Assembly: GCF_001685025.1 (NCBI RefSeq)
Contig: NZ_MAYU01000025.1
Span: forward strand, 124,001 to 188,000
Source: Bacillus sp. FJAT-27225
GTDB lineage: Bacteria; Bacillota; Bacilli; Bacillales; Cytobacillaceae
Length of the DNA: 64,000 nt
Direction: 5' to 3'
Below the pieces are notes generated by a model. That model ran no database searches, was not told the DNA's origin, and worked only from the letters and a program-made list of their open reading frames with translations. Of the stretch, positions 1-8,523 are shown in pieces (positions within the stretch are counted from its first letter, which is position 1; each line of letters starts with the position of its first letter). The translations under genes and the position numbers were made by a program.

Positions 1-262
1 GCTCTTTGCTAAATGCGAGTTTAATAGAATCAGCTTCAGCCACTTCAACCGGCTTGCTATTCTTGGCTAGCTCTACAGGCTTGCCTTTGTCTTTTTGGTC
101 AGTCTCGCCATCCTCAGCCCATGTATAGGAACCAGTGACAGCATTAATCTGTAGGCTGCCAACAGAAAATTTGGCAATTGGAAGGTTTTTTTCAAGATTG
201 GCATCTTTGCAGCCAGAAAGCAATGCCAGGGAAAGGCTGAGAATCATTATTATTTTTTTCAT
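1..262 (-). CDS. Putative lipoprotein, C-terminus outside the window
   Basis: The first 87 codons of a minus-strand gene are visible; it runs off the left edge. The N-terminus is a type II signal peptide: basic MKK, a hydrophobic stretch, then a lipobox LLSGC with the lipidated Cys near residue 18. The mature part is polar and Lys/Glu-rich, with the segment SYTWAEDGETDQKDKGK. A GGAAGAG-like ribosome site lies just before the ATG. It should be a membrane-anchored surface lipoprotein; no family was recognised. It is divergent from the pantothenate kinase gene. Confidence 0.75.
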   Translation of the reverse strand, partial: MKKIIMILSLSLALLSGCKDANLEKNLPIAKFSVGSLQINAVTGSYTWAEDGETDQKDKGKPVELAKNSKPVEVAEADSIKLAFSKE

Positions 263-435
263 AGGTGCTCTTCCTTTTGTTAAAGTATGGATCGTGCTCT
301 ATGTTCACAATAGCATAAAACCAACCCCCTGCCCGGCTCCGTTTATGTAAGAATCGTGACATATTCACCTTAAACTAACAGACTGGCAGAGAATACCTTT
401 ATAATAATAGGAAAAACAATGAGCGGAGGGGTGAC

Positions 436-1152
436 ATGAAAAATAGAGTAATAGGAATAGATGCAGGAGGCACTCTTATTAAAATCGTTTATGAAGAAGG
501 AGGCAAACTGCATTATCGAAAAGCAGCCTATGAAGAGGCGGATGCACTGTTTAACTGGCTGAAACTTGTTGCTCCCGGAGCACGGATTGCTGTTACCGGT
601 GGAAGGGCAGAATGGGTGAAAAGGAACTTCTTCCCTGAAGCGGAGTTAACAATGGAGTTCCCTGCTGTCGGTGAGGGAGCACATTTTCTTCGTTCAAAGG
701 ATACGAATCCATCCTTTCTTTTGGTAAACGTAGGAACCGGTACGTCAATATTGCTGGTTGGTGAAGGGGACTGTGACCGGCTCGGTGGAACCGGGATGGG
801 AGGCGGGACTCTGGTGGGTCTTGGCCGGATCCTGGCTGGCACTGGAGATTTTGCGGAGCTGTCAAGGCTTGCCTCGATTGGTGACAGGCGGAATGCTGAT
901 TTGCTTGTAAAAGACATTTACGGTGATGGCAGCGAACCTTTGCTTGGCGAAATCACTGCCTCCAACTTTGCGAAAAATGAAAATGCCAGCAAGGAAGATC
1001 TGGTTGCTGCACTATTCAACATGGTGGCCGAAACCATTTTCTTGCTAGCCTCACAATTTGCTGCAGCGCACTCAATGAACAAAATTACGTTTGCTGGAGG
1101 AGTATTCTCTGCCAATAGCCTGCTAAAAGAAAACCTGGAAGTGTATTGTTAG
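436..1152 (+). CDS. coaW: Type II pantothenate kinase (CoaW-type), truncated by an in-frame TAG
   Basis: Catalyses ATP-dependent phosphorylation of pantothenate, the first step of coenzyme A synthesis. The ASKHA-fold marks are the N-terminal phosphate loop GIDAGGTLIKIVYEE, the GTGTSILLVG stretch near residue 100 and the Gly-rich GGTGMGGGTLVGLG. GGAGGGG precedes the ATG. The reading frame stops at TAG (1150-1152) after ENLEVYC, then continues in the same frame for 25 codons ending ENGEYCGALGALLSQT. As I remember it, Staphylococcus aureus CoaW ends with a similar ENGAFSGAIGAL block. The gene has therefore lost about 26 residues, or the stop is read through, or it is a sequencing error. The lost strand-helix belongs to the conserved fold, so the truncated enzyme may be inactive. 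Confidence 0.8.
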   Translation: MKNRVIGIDAGGTLIKIVYEEGGKLHYRKAAYEEADALFNWLKLVAPGARIAVTGGRAEWVKRNFFPEAELTMEFPAVGEGAHFLRSKDTNPSFLLVNVGTGTSILLVGEGDCDRLGGTGMGGGTLVGLGRILAGTGDFAELSRLASIGDRRNADLLVKDIYGDGSEPLLGEITASNFAKNENASKEDLVAALFNMVAETIFLLASQFAAAHSMNKITFAGGVFSANSLLKENLEVYC

Positions 1153-1230
1153 ATGGCGGACCTCAAAGCTGAGTTCCTCGAGAATGGTGAATATTGCGGT
1201 GCATTGGGGGCATTGCTGTCCCAGACGTAA
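1150..1230 (+). other. In-frame 3' continuation of coaW after the TAG
   Basis: After the amber codon the frame stays open from the ATG at 1153 to the TAA at 1228-1230. It encodes MADLKAEFLENGEYCGALGA and five more residues, which match the conserved C-terminus of type II pantothenate kinases. The TAG sits where family members have a residue between the Y(T/C) and the variable loop, with no length change. A single-base substitution, not an indel, explains the break. TAGATG could also allow reinitiation of a 25-residue peptide. Confidence 0.7.
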
Positions 1231-1324
1231 ACCTTTTAAAAAAAGTGTTTATACTCATGCCTTGAAGAAAAGCCGGGTTTCATTCACAATAAACGTAACG
1301 AAGTTTGAAGAAGGTGGCATAGTC

Positions 1325-3208
1325 TTGGAAAAAAGGTTTTTCACAATTGGAATGGCCGGCCATATCGACCATGGCAAAACATCGCTCACAAAAGCACTGA
1401 CAAATGTCGATACGGACAGGCTAAAGGAAGAAAAAGAACGGCAAATCTCAATCGAACTTGGTTTTGCACCGTTATATGAAGATAAAGAAATCCAAATATC
1501 GGTCATTGATGTTCCGGGCCATGAGCGTTTTATCCGCCAGATGATTGCTGGTGTAGCAGGGATCGACCTTGTTGTCCTCGTTGTTGCCGCCGATGAAGGG
1601 GTTATGCCGCAAACAAGGGAGCATCTTGATATCCTTGGCTTTCTTGGCATCCGGAACGGAATTGTGGCGATTACGAAAATCGACCGTGTCGAAGAAGAGT
1701 TTATTGAGCTGGTAAAGGACGACATCCTCGGCGAGCTTGAAGGAACAGTCTTTGAGGATGCACCCTTTATGCTCGTTGACAGCCTATCGAAAAAGGGCAT
1801 AGAAGAATTGAAACAACTCATCATTTCAACCTTAAAAGAGCAGGGTATGCGGGATGCGCGCGGTGCATTCAGGCTGCCAATTGACCAGGTGTTTACCGTC
1901 AAAGGGCAGGGAACCGTCGTCCGCGGAACCGTTTATGAAGGGACCGTTGAGGAAGGACAGGCTCTGAAAATCATGCCAAAGGGTGTTGAGGTAAGGGCGA
2001 GGCAGCTCCAGGTCCACCACAAGCAGGCGGAGAAAGCATATGCCGGCCAAAGGGTTGCCATCAACCTCTCCAACGTTTCAAAAGAGGATTTGGAGCGGGG
2101 AGATGTACTGGTTTCATCAGAACATTTCATCGTTTCCAAAACTCTTGATGTAGCTCTCAGGGTCGTCGAAGACCTTGATTACCTTGTCAAACAGCGGATG
2201 CCGATTAAGCTGCATATTGGTACGACAGAAGTAATGGGCCGGATTGTCTTTTTTGACAGAAATGAGCTGAAGGAGGAATCCGATGAAATCCTCTGCCAGC
2301 TGCGCCTTGAGGAGGAAGTGCTGACCAAACGCGGCGACCGTTTCATATTGAGGCGTCCAAGCCCTCAGGAAACGATTGGCGGCGGCTGGGTCATCGATCC
2401 ACGAGGAAATAAGTATCGCTTCGGAAATGAAACAATTGAGGAACTTGAGAAAAAGAAGGTTGGAAAACCAAAGGGGCGGATTACAGCGGCGCTCTATGAG
2501 GCCAAAAGCCTTGATTTTAATGAGTTGATGAAACGGACCGCCCTGGACAGTGATATTCTGTCCGAGGAGCTAAAGGATGAAGCGTTCCGTCTTTATAACG
2601 GCAAGGAATACACGATGGTGTCCATCATCCATTCAATCGAGGAGGACGTGTATGACCGCCTCCGGGATTTCCATGCGAATCATTCGATGAAACAAGGATT
2701 GAACAAAGCAGAACTGCTACAATCCATGGCAAGAACTTTCCCGCGGAATTTACTTGATTTCACGGTTGAGCATGCCATCGGTGAAGGAACATTTGCCAGA
2801 AAAGGACAATTTGTATCCTTAGCTGATTTTGAACCTCATGTGCCGAAAAGCTGGCAAAAGCGCGCAGATTCGATAATTGACAGCCTGAAAAAGGACGCGC
2901 TGCAAACCCGGTATTTGGCCGATTATTTTACAAGTGCCGGGATTCCAGACTCACTTACTGCGGATTTGAAGCGATTCCTTGAGGAAACAGGTCAAGTTGT
3001 CCCGCTTGATGACCAGTACTCTTATGATGGCGAGATCTTTAAAGAAGCGGTCGAAACTCTCCGTTCCAAAACGGGTGCTGAATTTGAAGTTGGAGATGCC
3101 AAAGAGGCACTGGGCCTTTCAAGAAAATACATGATTCCATTCCTTGAAAGGCTTGATGCGCTCGGATTGACCAAACGGGTTGAAAACAAGCGCGTCTGGA
3201 AGAATTAA
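1325..3208 (+). CDS. selB: Selenocysteine-specific translation elongation factor SelB
   Basis: Delivers Sec-tRNA(Sec) to UGA codons followed by a SECIS element. I chose the TTG at 1325 because AAGGTGG lies 7 bases upstream; the frame is open further upstream but has no comparable site. The protein has 627 residues, usual for SelB. The GTPase motifs are GHIDHGKT (12-19), DVPGHE (62-67) and TKID (117-120). EF-Tu-like beta-barrels follow (PIDQVFTVKGQGTVVRGTV), then a C-terminal half of winged-helix repeats that bind mRNA. No selA, selD, tRNA-Sec or obvious selenoprotein gene is in the window, so the partners must lie elsewhere if the pathway works. Confidence 0.92.
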   Translation: MEKRFFTIGMAGHIDHGKTSLTKALTNVDTDRLKEEKERQISIELGFAPLYEDKEIQISVIDVPGHERFIRQMIAGVAGIDLVVLVVAADEGVMPQTREHLDILGFLGIRNGIVAITKIDRVEEEFIELVKDDILGELEGTVFEDAPFMLVDSLSKKGIEELKQLIISTLKEQGMRDARGAFRLPIDQVFTVKGQGTVVRGTVYEGTVEEGQALKIMPKGVEVRARQLQVHHKQAEKAYAGQRVAINLSNVSKEDLERGDVLVSSEHFIVSKTLDVALRVVEDLDYLVKQRMPIKLHIGTTEVMGRIVFFDRNELKEESDEILCQLRLEEEVLTKRGDRFILRRPSPQETIGGGWVIDPRGNKYRFGNETIEELEKKKVGKPKGRITAALYEAKSLDFNELMKRTALDSDILSEELKDEAFRLYNGKEYTMVSIIHSIEEDVYDRLRDFHANHSMKQGLNKAELLQSMARTFPRNLLDFTVEHAIGEGTFARKGQFVSLADFEPHVPKSWQKRADSIIDSLKKDALQTRYLADYFTSAGIPDSLTADLKRFLEETGQVVPLDDQYSYDGEIFKEAVETLRSKTGAEFEVGDAKEALGLSRKYMIPFLERLDALGLTKRVENKRVWKN

Positions 3209-3211
3209 TAG

Positions 3212-3244
3212 AAAGCCCGTCCAAATTGCTGGACGGGCTTTTTA
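3212..3244 (+). terminator. Rho-independent terminator after selB
   Basis: AAAGCCCGTCC and GGACGGGCTTT form an 11-bp stem with an 8-base loop, followed by a short T-run. It ends the selB transcript and faces the converging AI-2E family gene. Confidence 0.9.
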
Positions 3245-3320
3245 TACATGGCTCGAGCTAATGTCAAATACGGTCTTTTCCAGGCCCTCCGGGTGCACCC
3301 GAAACTAGATGGCATATTCC

Positions 3321-4394
3321 CTAAATCGCTCTTTTTATTTTCTTTAGGTTGAAAAACTCCCTTATATTGTTAAAGGTTACTTTCACAACCGCAAACAGTG
3401 GCACGGCGATTAGGATGCCAATAAAGCCGTAGACTGAACCGGCAATGAGCAGTACGAATATAACGGTAAGCGGGTGCAGATGAAGTTTTTTCCCCAGTAC
3501 TCTTGGTGTGATCAAGTTGCCCTCAAGCTGCTGGACGACGAACATAACCAGCAGCACCTTGACAACCATTGCCGGGCTGTCCATTAATGCGATAAAGACA
3601 GCTGGTATAATGCCAATGATAGGCCCTAAAAATGGAACGACAGCGACGCTCATCGCAAACAAAGCGAGCAGAAGAGCGTTATCGAGGCCGATCATCAAGT
3701 ATCCGGCATACAGGAGGACGCCATCAGCGACAGCAATGATAAACTGGCCGACAATATACGATGATAGCGTCTTATCGATGTCGCTGAGGATGGTTTTACC
3801 CTCCTCCTGCCTGTCTTCAGGGATCATTCTCAGTAATGCCGGCTGGAACTTCCCGCCATCCCTTAGTAAATAAAAGAGGATAAACGGGACAACGGCCAGG
3901 ACGGTCACAATTCCGGTTATGGCAGATAAAACAGTGCCAAGGTTCTTTTCAGCCGCCTTGAAAAACATGCCGGTTAATGTGTCGGCTTTCTTCTTAATTT
4001 TATCAACTGACTCACTGGCTGATTTGTTTTCCTTCACCATTTTCTTTGATTCGTCTGTCAGCTCTTCTACTTTAGAAGGGAAGTTGCTGCTAATTTGCTT
4101 CACTTGCCCGGCTATTGACGGACCTGCAAAATGGACAAACGCGTAACCCATTCCGAACAAGATGATAAACACAATAAGGATGCTCGGGGTTATAGGAATG
4201 TGTTTCGCTAAGAGCCTGACTGGCGGCCGTAAAATATAATAAAGAAACCCTGATAATAGCAAAGGGAAAAACACACTTGCAATTACCTTTTTGAATGGCC
4301 AGATGAAATAGTCAATTTTTCCTAAAAGAAATATAATTAGTAATAGCAGGATAAATGCTGTTGCATACCTGAAAAATGGTTTATTGATCCACAT
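3321..4394 (-). CDS. AI-2E family transporter (PerM/YtvI-like)
   Basis: A 357-residue integral membrane protein of the AI-2 exporter superfamily (formerly UPF0118). Two N-terminal membrane segments (about 9-27 and 33-52) and a third (about 68-88) precede a soluble coiled-coil-like region rich in Lys/Glu/Ser (about 95-140). A C-terminal block of several membrane helices carries the family pattern GPIIGIIPAVFIAL and the late GFIGILIAVPLFAVVK. AGGAG lies just before the ATG. Members export small molecules or sodium; the substrate cannot be read from sequence. The N-terminus faces a minus-strand terminator-like hairpin and the 217-bp repeat array. Confidence 0.88.
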   Translation of the reverse strand: MWINKPFFRYATAFILLLLIIFLLGKIDYFIWPFKKVIASVFFPLLLSGFLYYILRPPVRLLAKHIPITPSILIVFIILFGMGYAFVHFAGPSIAGQVKQISSNFPSKVEELTDESKKMVKENKSASESVDKIKKKADTLTGMFFKAAEKNLGTVLSAITGIVTVLAVVPFILFYLLRDGGKFQPALLRMIPEDRQEEGKTILSDIDKTLSSYIVGQFIIAVADGVLLYAGYLMIGLDNALLLALFAMSVAVVPFLGPIIGIIPAVFIALMDSPAMVVKVLLVMFVVQQLEGNLITPRVLGKKLHLHPLTVIFVLLIAGSVYGFIGILIAVPLFAVVKVTFNNIREFFNLKKIKRAI

Positions 4395-4461
4395 ATGACT
4401 CCTCCGAAATTCCTAGACTACCCATTGTTTTCCCTATTCCCCTGGCTAGGTAAACTAGCTG

Positions 4462-4502
4462 GAAAAATAAAGGCTGCCTCCCTTGAAAAAGAGAGGCAGC
4501 CT
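4462..4502 (-). terminator. Terminator-like hairpin in the leader of the AI-2E family gene
   Basis: GGCTGCCTC (4472-4480) pairs with GAGGCAGCC (4493-4501); read on the minus strand the stem is followed by TTTATTTTT. It points toward the transporter start at 4394, yet no minus-strand gene lies upstream. It may insulate the gene from transcription through the repeats, or act as an attenuator. Confidence 0.6.
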
Positions 4503-4578
4503 GTGCCGGGGGATAGATTGTTTCATGGGCCGCTGCACCTTTTAGGGTGTAGCGGTTATTTGTGTGTGGCGTGGATGT

Positions 4579-5345
4579 GTCGGAAATTGTGAAAAGGGGC
4601 GATATATTTTTCGTTGAGGGTGAAATAACTGGGATTGAGGGATAAAAAAAGTTCATTCAGGGCGATAAAGTTGTCAAAACGGGCGATAAAATTTATGCGG
4701 GGGTGAAAGGGTGGTCCTCCTGGTCGCTGGGTAGAAGATAAATTTTTATAGGTGTGTTTTCATTGGCTTGGCAGTATTCGCGCGCGGCCGGGATATGTCG
4801 GAATTGTGAATAGGGGCGATATATTCTTCGTTGAGGGTGAAATATTTGTGATTGAGGGATAAAAAAAGTTCATTCAGGGCGATAAAGTTGTCAAAAGGGG
4901 CGATAAAATTTATGCGGGGGTGAAAGGGTGGTCCTTCTGGTCTCTGGGTAGAAGATAGATTTTTATAAATGTGTTTTCATTGGCTTGGCAGTATTCGCGC
5001 GCGGCCGGGATATGTCGGAATTGTGAATAAGGGCGATATATATTTCGTTAAGGGTAAAATAACTGTGATTGAGGGATAAAAAAAGTTCATTCAGGGCGAT
5101 AAAGTGGTCAAAACGGGCGATAAAATTTCTTCGAGTGTGAATGGGGGGTCCTCTAGATCTCTGGATAGAAGAAAGATATTTATAAATGTGTTTTCATTGG
5201 CTTGGCAGTATTCGCGCGCGGCCAGGATATGTCGGAATTGTGAATAGGAGCGATATATATTTCCTTAAGGGTGAAATAACTGGGATTGAGGGATAAAAAA
5301 AGTTCATTCAGGGCGATAAAGTGGTCAAAACGGGCGATAACCGTT
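4579..5345. repeat. 217-bp tandem repeat, about 3.5 copies, with an inner 21-bp period
   Basis: The marker GTCGGAA(A)TTGTGAA recurs at 4579, 4797, 5014 and 5231, spacings of 218, 217 and 217. Inside each unit a GGG(C/T)GA(T/A)A-type motif recurs every 21 bases: in the first unit at 4597, 4618, 4639, 4660 and 4681, then 4701. The units differ by scattered substitutions. No convincing reading frame, ribosome site or terminator was seen in the array. It fills the divergent gap between the AI-2E family gene and the NERD gene. Confidence 0.93.
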
Positions 5346-5449
5346 ATCACCCTAAAAGGTACTTAATTTTGTAACATTTAAACATAAATGAATGCAGGGA
5401 TAGAGGGTGGGCAGGCAGAAATTATCGTAAAAAAGAGGAGGAATGCATA

Positions 5450-6283
5450 TTGGTAGTATTAGAAAGAGCTGTACCTTTAATCCTATTAATGTTGGAGGCG
5501 TTATTAAGGAGACTTCCAAAGACACATTATAAGAGAATGGAGGTTGAAGAATCATATAGAACATATAGTGCCGGGTATAATGGTGAGAAAGCCGTTGACT
5601 TTTACCTTAAGTATTTAAAGCAAGAAAAATTCATGATTTTTAAAGGGATTCGGTTAAAAGTTAATGGTATCCATTTTCAAATTGATACTCTTCTTGTTAC
5701 CCCTTTCTTTGCACTGATTCTCGAAGTTAAAACCTGGGCAGGAGAGATAAGCTTCGAGAAGAACTTTAGCCAGGTCACACAAGACAAGGATGGGAAAATC
5801 AACATCTACCCGAATCCAATTTCTCAGGCCAAGCTTCAGCTTTTGCAATTAAAGAATTGGCTACGACAAAATCATTTCCCTGACATACCCCTTGAATTTT
5901 TAGTTGTTATGAGCAATTCAGCCGCAAAGCTTAAGTCTGATCCAAACTACTTTGAAGCCCATCAGAAGGTAATTCACTCCATTCGCTTAGTAGAAAAAGT
6001 GGAAGAGCTAGAAAGGAAGTATAAACGGTTATATTTAGACGAATCTTGCTTAAACATGTTAAAAGACAAAATGCTATCGGAACACACACCACATAGGCAA
6101 GATGTCCTCAAAATGTTTTCACTCTCATATAAGGATATAAAACTCGGTCCACAATGCTTGTTTTGCGATTATATACCGGTTGTACAGTTCAGACGGAAAT
6201 GGTTCTGCAAAAACTGCAATAAAGTTTCTAAAGATGTCTGCAATCAGGCAATAGAAGACTACTTCTTGCTGATTTCACCGTAA
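5450..6283 (+). CDS. NERD domain protein with C-terminal zinc-ribbon-like Cys pairs
   Basis: Nuclease-related domain (NERD) protein, 277 residues. The TTG start is set by GAGGAGG eight bases upstream. The PD-(D/E)xK-like core shows E46 in YNGEKAVD, D79 in FQIDTLLVT and E92-x-K94 in LEVKTW, matching the NERD active-site layout. A C-terminal C236-x2-C239 and C253-x2-C256 pair probably binds zinc. NERD proteins occur alone in many Bacillus genomes and are thought to act on DNA, but their roles are poorly defined. The gene stands alone beside the 217-bp repeats; any link to them is speculative. Confidence 0.85.
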   Translation: MVVLERAVPLILLMLEALLRRLPKTHYKRMEVEESYRTYSAGYNGEKAVDFYLKYLKQEKFMIFKGIRLKVNGIHFQIDTLLVTPFFALILEVKTWAGEISFEKNFSQVTQDKDGKINIYPNPISQAKLQLLQLKNWLRQNHFPDIPLEFLVVMSNSAAKLKSDPNYFEAHQKVIHSIRLVEKVEELERKYKRLYLDESCLNMLKDKMLSEHTPHRQDVLKMFSLSYKDIKLGPQCLFCDYIPVVQFRRKWFCKNCNKVSKDVCNQAIEDYFLLISP

Positions 6284-6522
6284 ATTACTAACAGACAAGC
6301 CCAAGATTTTCTCCAAATTGAAAGTTTCAAAAAAATTTATAACCTCCTCACCTCCATGAACCTCCCAACCACAGGCACCAAGAAAGGCCGTATCTACCAT
6401 CAACCCTCCCTTATTCGGTATTCACTCCCTGACAAAAAAGACACCATACACTTCCAAAAAGGTTAGAAATTCCATCAAAGTGGTAAATGTACAGCATAGA
6501 ATGTGGAACAGGAGCTGATCGT

Positions 6523-6867
6523 ATGGAAGACAAGCAATTGTATTTTGTTGATATTAAATCTGGTGAGATTACGAAGGAACCAACTCCGGAAAATACGTTT
6601 ACGATCATAGCGGACGAGGATGAGATTCAGGACTTGAGAGACCTGTTTGAGGAAAATTACAAGGCAGATTTAAAAGGGTATGCCAGAACGCATTTGCCTG
6701 CACAGGAGTATCACACTTTCTCTGAAAATGAAAATGCGGAATACGATACAACGATGGAAACTATTTACGCAATTTTATATCGGCTTGGCGATGCCGATAC
6801 GAGGAGGCACATTAAAGAAATGGGCATCTTAAGAGAACAGGATTATGACAATGGAAATTTCCGTTAA
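6523..6867 (+). CDS. Conserved-looking hypothetical protein, acidic
   Basis: A 114-residue soluble protein starting MEDKQLYFVDIKSGEI. I chose the ATG at 6523 because AGGAG lies 8 bases upstream; the upstream ATG at 6487 has no such site. It is strongly acidic in the first half (ADEDEIQDLRDLFEENY), with a helical C-terminal part (YAILYRLGDADTRRHIKEMGIL). No catalytic motif, signal peptide or membrane segment is visible and I do not recognise the family. A hairpin rich in GGCTGCC follows at about 6890-6950. Confidence 0.75.
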   Translation: MEDKQLYFVDIKSGEITKEPTPENTFTIIADEDEIQDLRDLFEENYKADLKGYARTHLPAQEYHTFSENENAEYDTTMETIYAILYRLGDADTRRHIKEMGILREQDYDNGNFR

Positions 6868-6965
6868 CGGTCCGTCTATACGATAAACAAGGGCTGCCTA
6901 TATCCGGCAGCCCTGCTTTTGCTATAAAATAAGGCTGCCCGCTTTGGACAGCCAAACCACAAATC

Positions 6966-7712
6966 TTACCATCCCCGGCTTGCACCGCCTCCACCAGATG
7001 ATCCGCCTCCACCGCCAATCGATCCGCCGCCGCCACCGCCGCCACGGCCGATCATGGACAGAATCAGGAAAGTGAAAGTTCCTCTGAAAAACACCATATC
7101 CAAAATAATAAGGCCAGCTATCAGTAAAATGAACAACCAATTCGGCATACCAGTATCCTCGCCCTGGCCAACTGAAATTGGCTGCGGAATCGGATTGCTG
7201 CTAGCATCAAAGCTGTCCATGACTTCGTATGCCAGAGCCTGATAGGTGTTCATAACCGCTTCATTTGGGCGGCCGGCCTGCAGGGAAGGGATCGCGTAAC
7301 TATCGAGGATCCTGCCTGCTTTTCCATCCGGGATAATGCCTTCAAGGCCGTAGCCGACCTCTATCCGGATTCGCTTTTCCTGCATGGCCAAAACGAGCAA
7401 AATGCCATTATCTTCGCCCGCCTGGCCAAGCCGGTATTTCCTGAACGCTTCGTTTGCATAGCCTTCAATATCACGCCCGCCAATTGTATCAACTGTCAGG
7501 ACCGCGATTTGGGCACCGGCCGCGCCGCTCTGAATTTGTCTGCCCCAGCCGCGGATCTGCTGTTCTTCGGCTGGGCTCAATACATCCGCAACGTCCTGAA
7601 CGTAGATATCTCCACGCGGCGCTGGAATTTCCTCGGCAGCCAGTATAGTTGCGCTTCCAACCAGGAGAAGGACCAGCAGCGCAAGTATGCCAGCGGCCTT
7701 CCTGCGTATCAT
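6966..7712 (-). CDS. TPM domain membrane protein (YgcG-like)
   Basis: A 248-residue membrane protein. A signal peptide (to about residue 26, AAEEIPAP after it) is followed by a TPM domain (about 34-155) with IQSGAAGAQIAVLTVDTIGG and the GIEVGYGLEG-type stretch seen here as RIEVGYGLEGIIPD. One membrane helix (about 192-215) and a Gly/Ser-rich tail of repeated GGGG end it. TPM proteins pair with LemA in bacteria, and roles in membrane protein repair or phosphatase-like activity have been proposed. It overlaps lemA by one base (TAATG), so the two are translationally coupled. Confidence 0.9.
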   Translation of the reverse strand: MIRRKAAGILALLVLLLVGSATILAAEEIPAPRGDIYVQDVADVLSPAEEQQIRGWGRQIQSGAAGAQIAVLTVDTIGGRDIEGYANEAFRKYRLGQAGEDNGILLVLAMQEKRIRIEVGYGLEGIIPDGKAGRILDSYAIPSLQAGRPNEAVMNTYQALAYEVMDSFDASSNPIPQPISVGQGEDTGMPNWLFILLIAGLIILDMVFFRGTFTFLILSMIGRGGGGGGGSIGGGGGSSGGGGASRGW

Positions 7713-8290
7713 TATCCGTTGCCTCCAAAGTCCACCTCAGGAGCTTCCTGGGAACGCGGATCGGCACGGAAATATTCCTTCTCATCAAAGCCGGTTATTC
7801 CTGCGACAATTGCACCTGGGAACCGTTTTACCTTTCTGTTATAAGCGGAAACTTGATCATTATAATCCTTTCGGGCAACGGCTATCCGGTTCTCTGTACC
7901 GGCCAGCTCGTCCATCAGCTGGCGGAACTGGGCATCTGCCTTCAGGTTTGGATAATTTTCTACAACAACAAGCAATCGGCTCAAGGCACCGGACAGCTCA
8001 GCGTTTGCAGTTGCCTCTTCCTCTGGAGTACGGGCACCGGCAAGCCTTGCACGTGCATCCGAAATCGCCTCGATTGTTTCTCGTTCATGTTCAGCGTAAC
8101 CTTTAACTGTGTTCACTAAGTTTGGTATTAAATCCAGCCTACGCTGCAGCTGGTTTTCAATTTGTGCGTATGCCTGGTCAACATTTTCCTCTGCGTTGAC
8201 AAAGTTGTTATAACTGGACATCAGCATAAATCCGAGAACCACGATGATGCCGATAACGACCAGGCCAATCCCCATAAATCCTTTTCTCAT
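7712..8290 (-). CDS. lemA: LemA family protein
   Basis: A 192-residue LemA protein. An N-terminal membrane anchor (about 4-26, [22 protein letters not shown]) is followed by the long-helix core, with the family block [20 protein letters not shown] and later [20 protein letters not shown], then a short tail FGGNG. The ATG follows GGAGTGGC. It is first in a two-gene operon with the TPM gene. LemA function is unsettled; the fold is an extracytoplasmic four-helix bundle. Confidence 0.93.
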   Translation of the reverse strand: MRKGFMGIGLVVIGIIVVLGFMLMSSYNNFVNAEENVDQAYAQIENQLQRRLDLIPNLVNTVKGYAEHERETIEAISDARARLAGARTPEEEATANAELSGALSRLLVVVENYPNLKADAQFRQLMDELAGTENRIAVARKDYNDQVSAYNRKVKRFPGAIVAGITGFDEKEYFRADPRSQEAPEVDFGGNG

Positions 8291-8523
8291 AATGCCACTC
8301 CTAACTCTGTTGTTCTATACATCTATCTTTCCTCTGCAACTGAGGAATTAAACCAATGTCCGTATAGGCAAACTTTATGCCTATCCCGGACCCATCAAGC
8401 ATACAATGTACAAGTTAGGAATGCCAGTCTCAACAAAGGAATAATTTTCCCTTGTCAGAATTTACAAATAAGAATATAGTTAAAATGTTGTCCTATAGAT
8501 AAACATCAAGGGGGAAGGGACTC

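Noticed and set aside
1150-1152. TAG in coaW as a recoded selenocysteine or pyrrolysine codon
   Set aside because: SelB serves UGA, not UAG, and there is no sign of pyl genes; a point mutation is simpler.
1184-1324. An N-terminal extension of SelB from a GTG or ATG in the end of coaW
   Set aside because: It covers the coaW tail in another frame, lacks similarity to SelB, and the TTG at 1325 has a near-perfect ribosome site.
4579-5345. The tandem repeats as a CRISPR array
   Set aside because: Units are 217 bases without short identical repeats separated by unique spacers; the inner 21-base motif is degenerate.
6274-6399. A 41-codon minus-strand frame (MVDTAFLGACGWEVHGGEEV...) overlapping the end of the NERD gene
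   Set aside because: The ribosome site is only three bases from the ATG and there is no terminator or supporting context.
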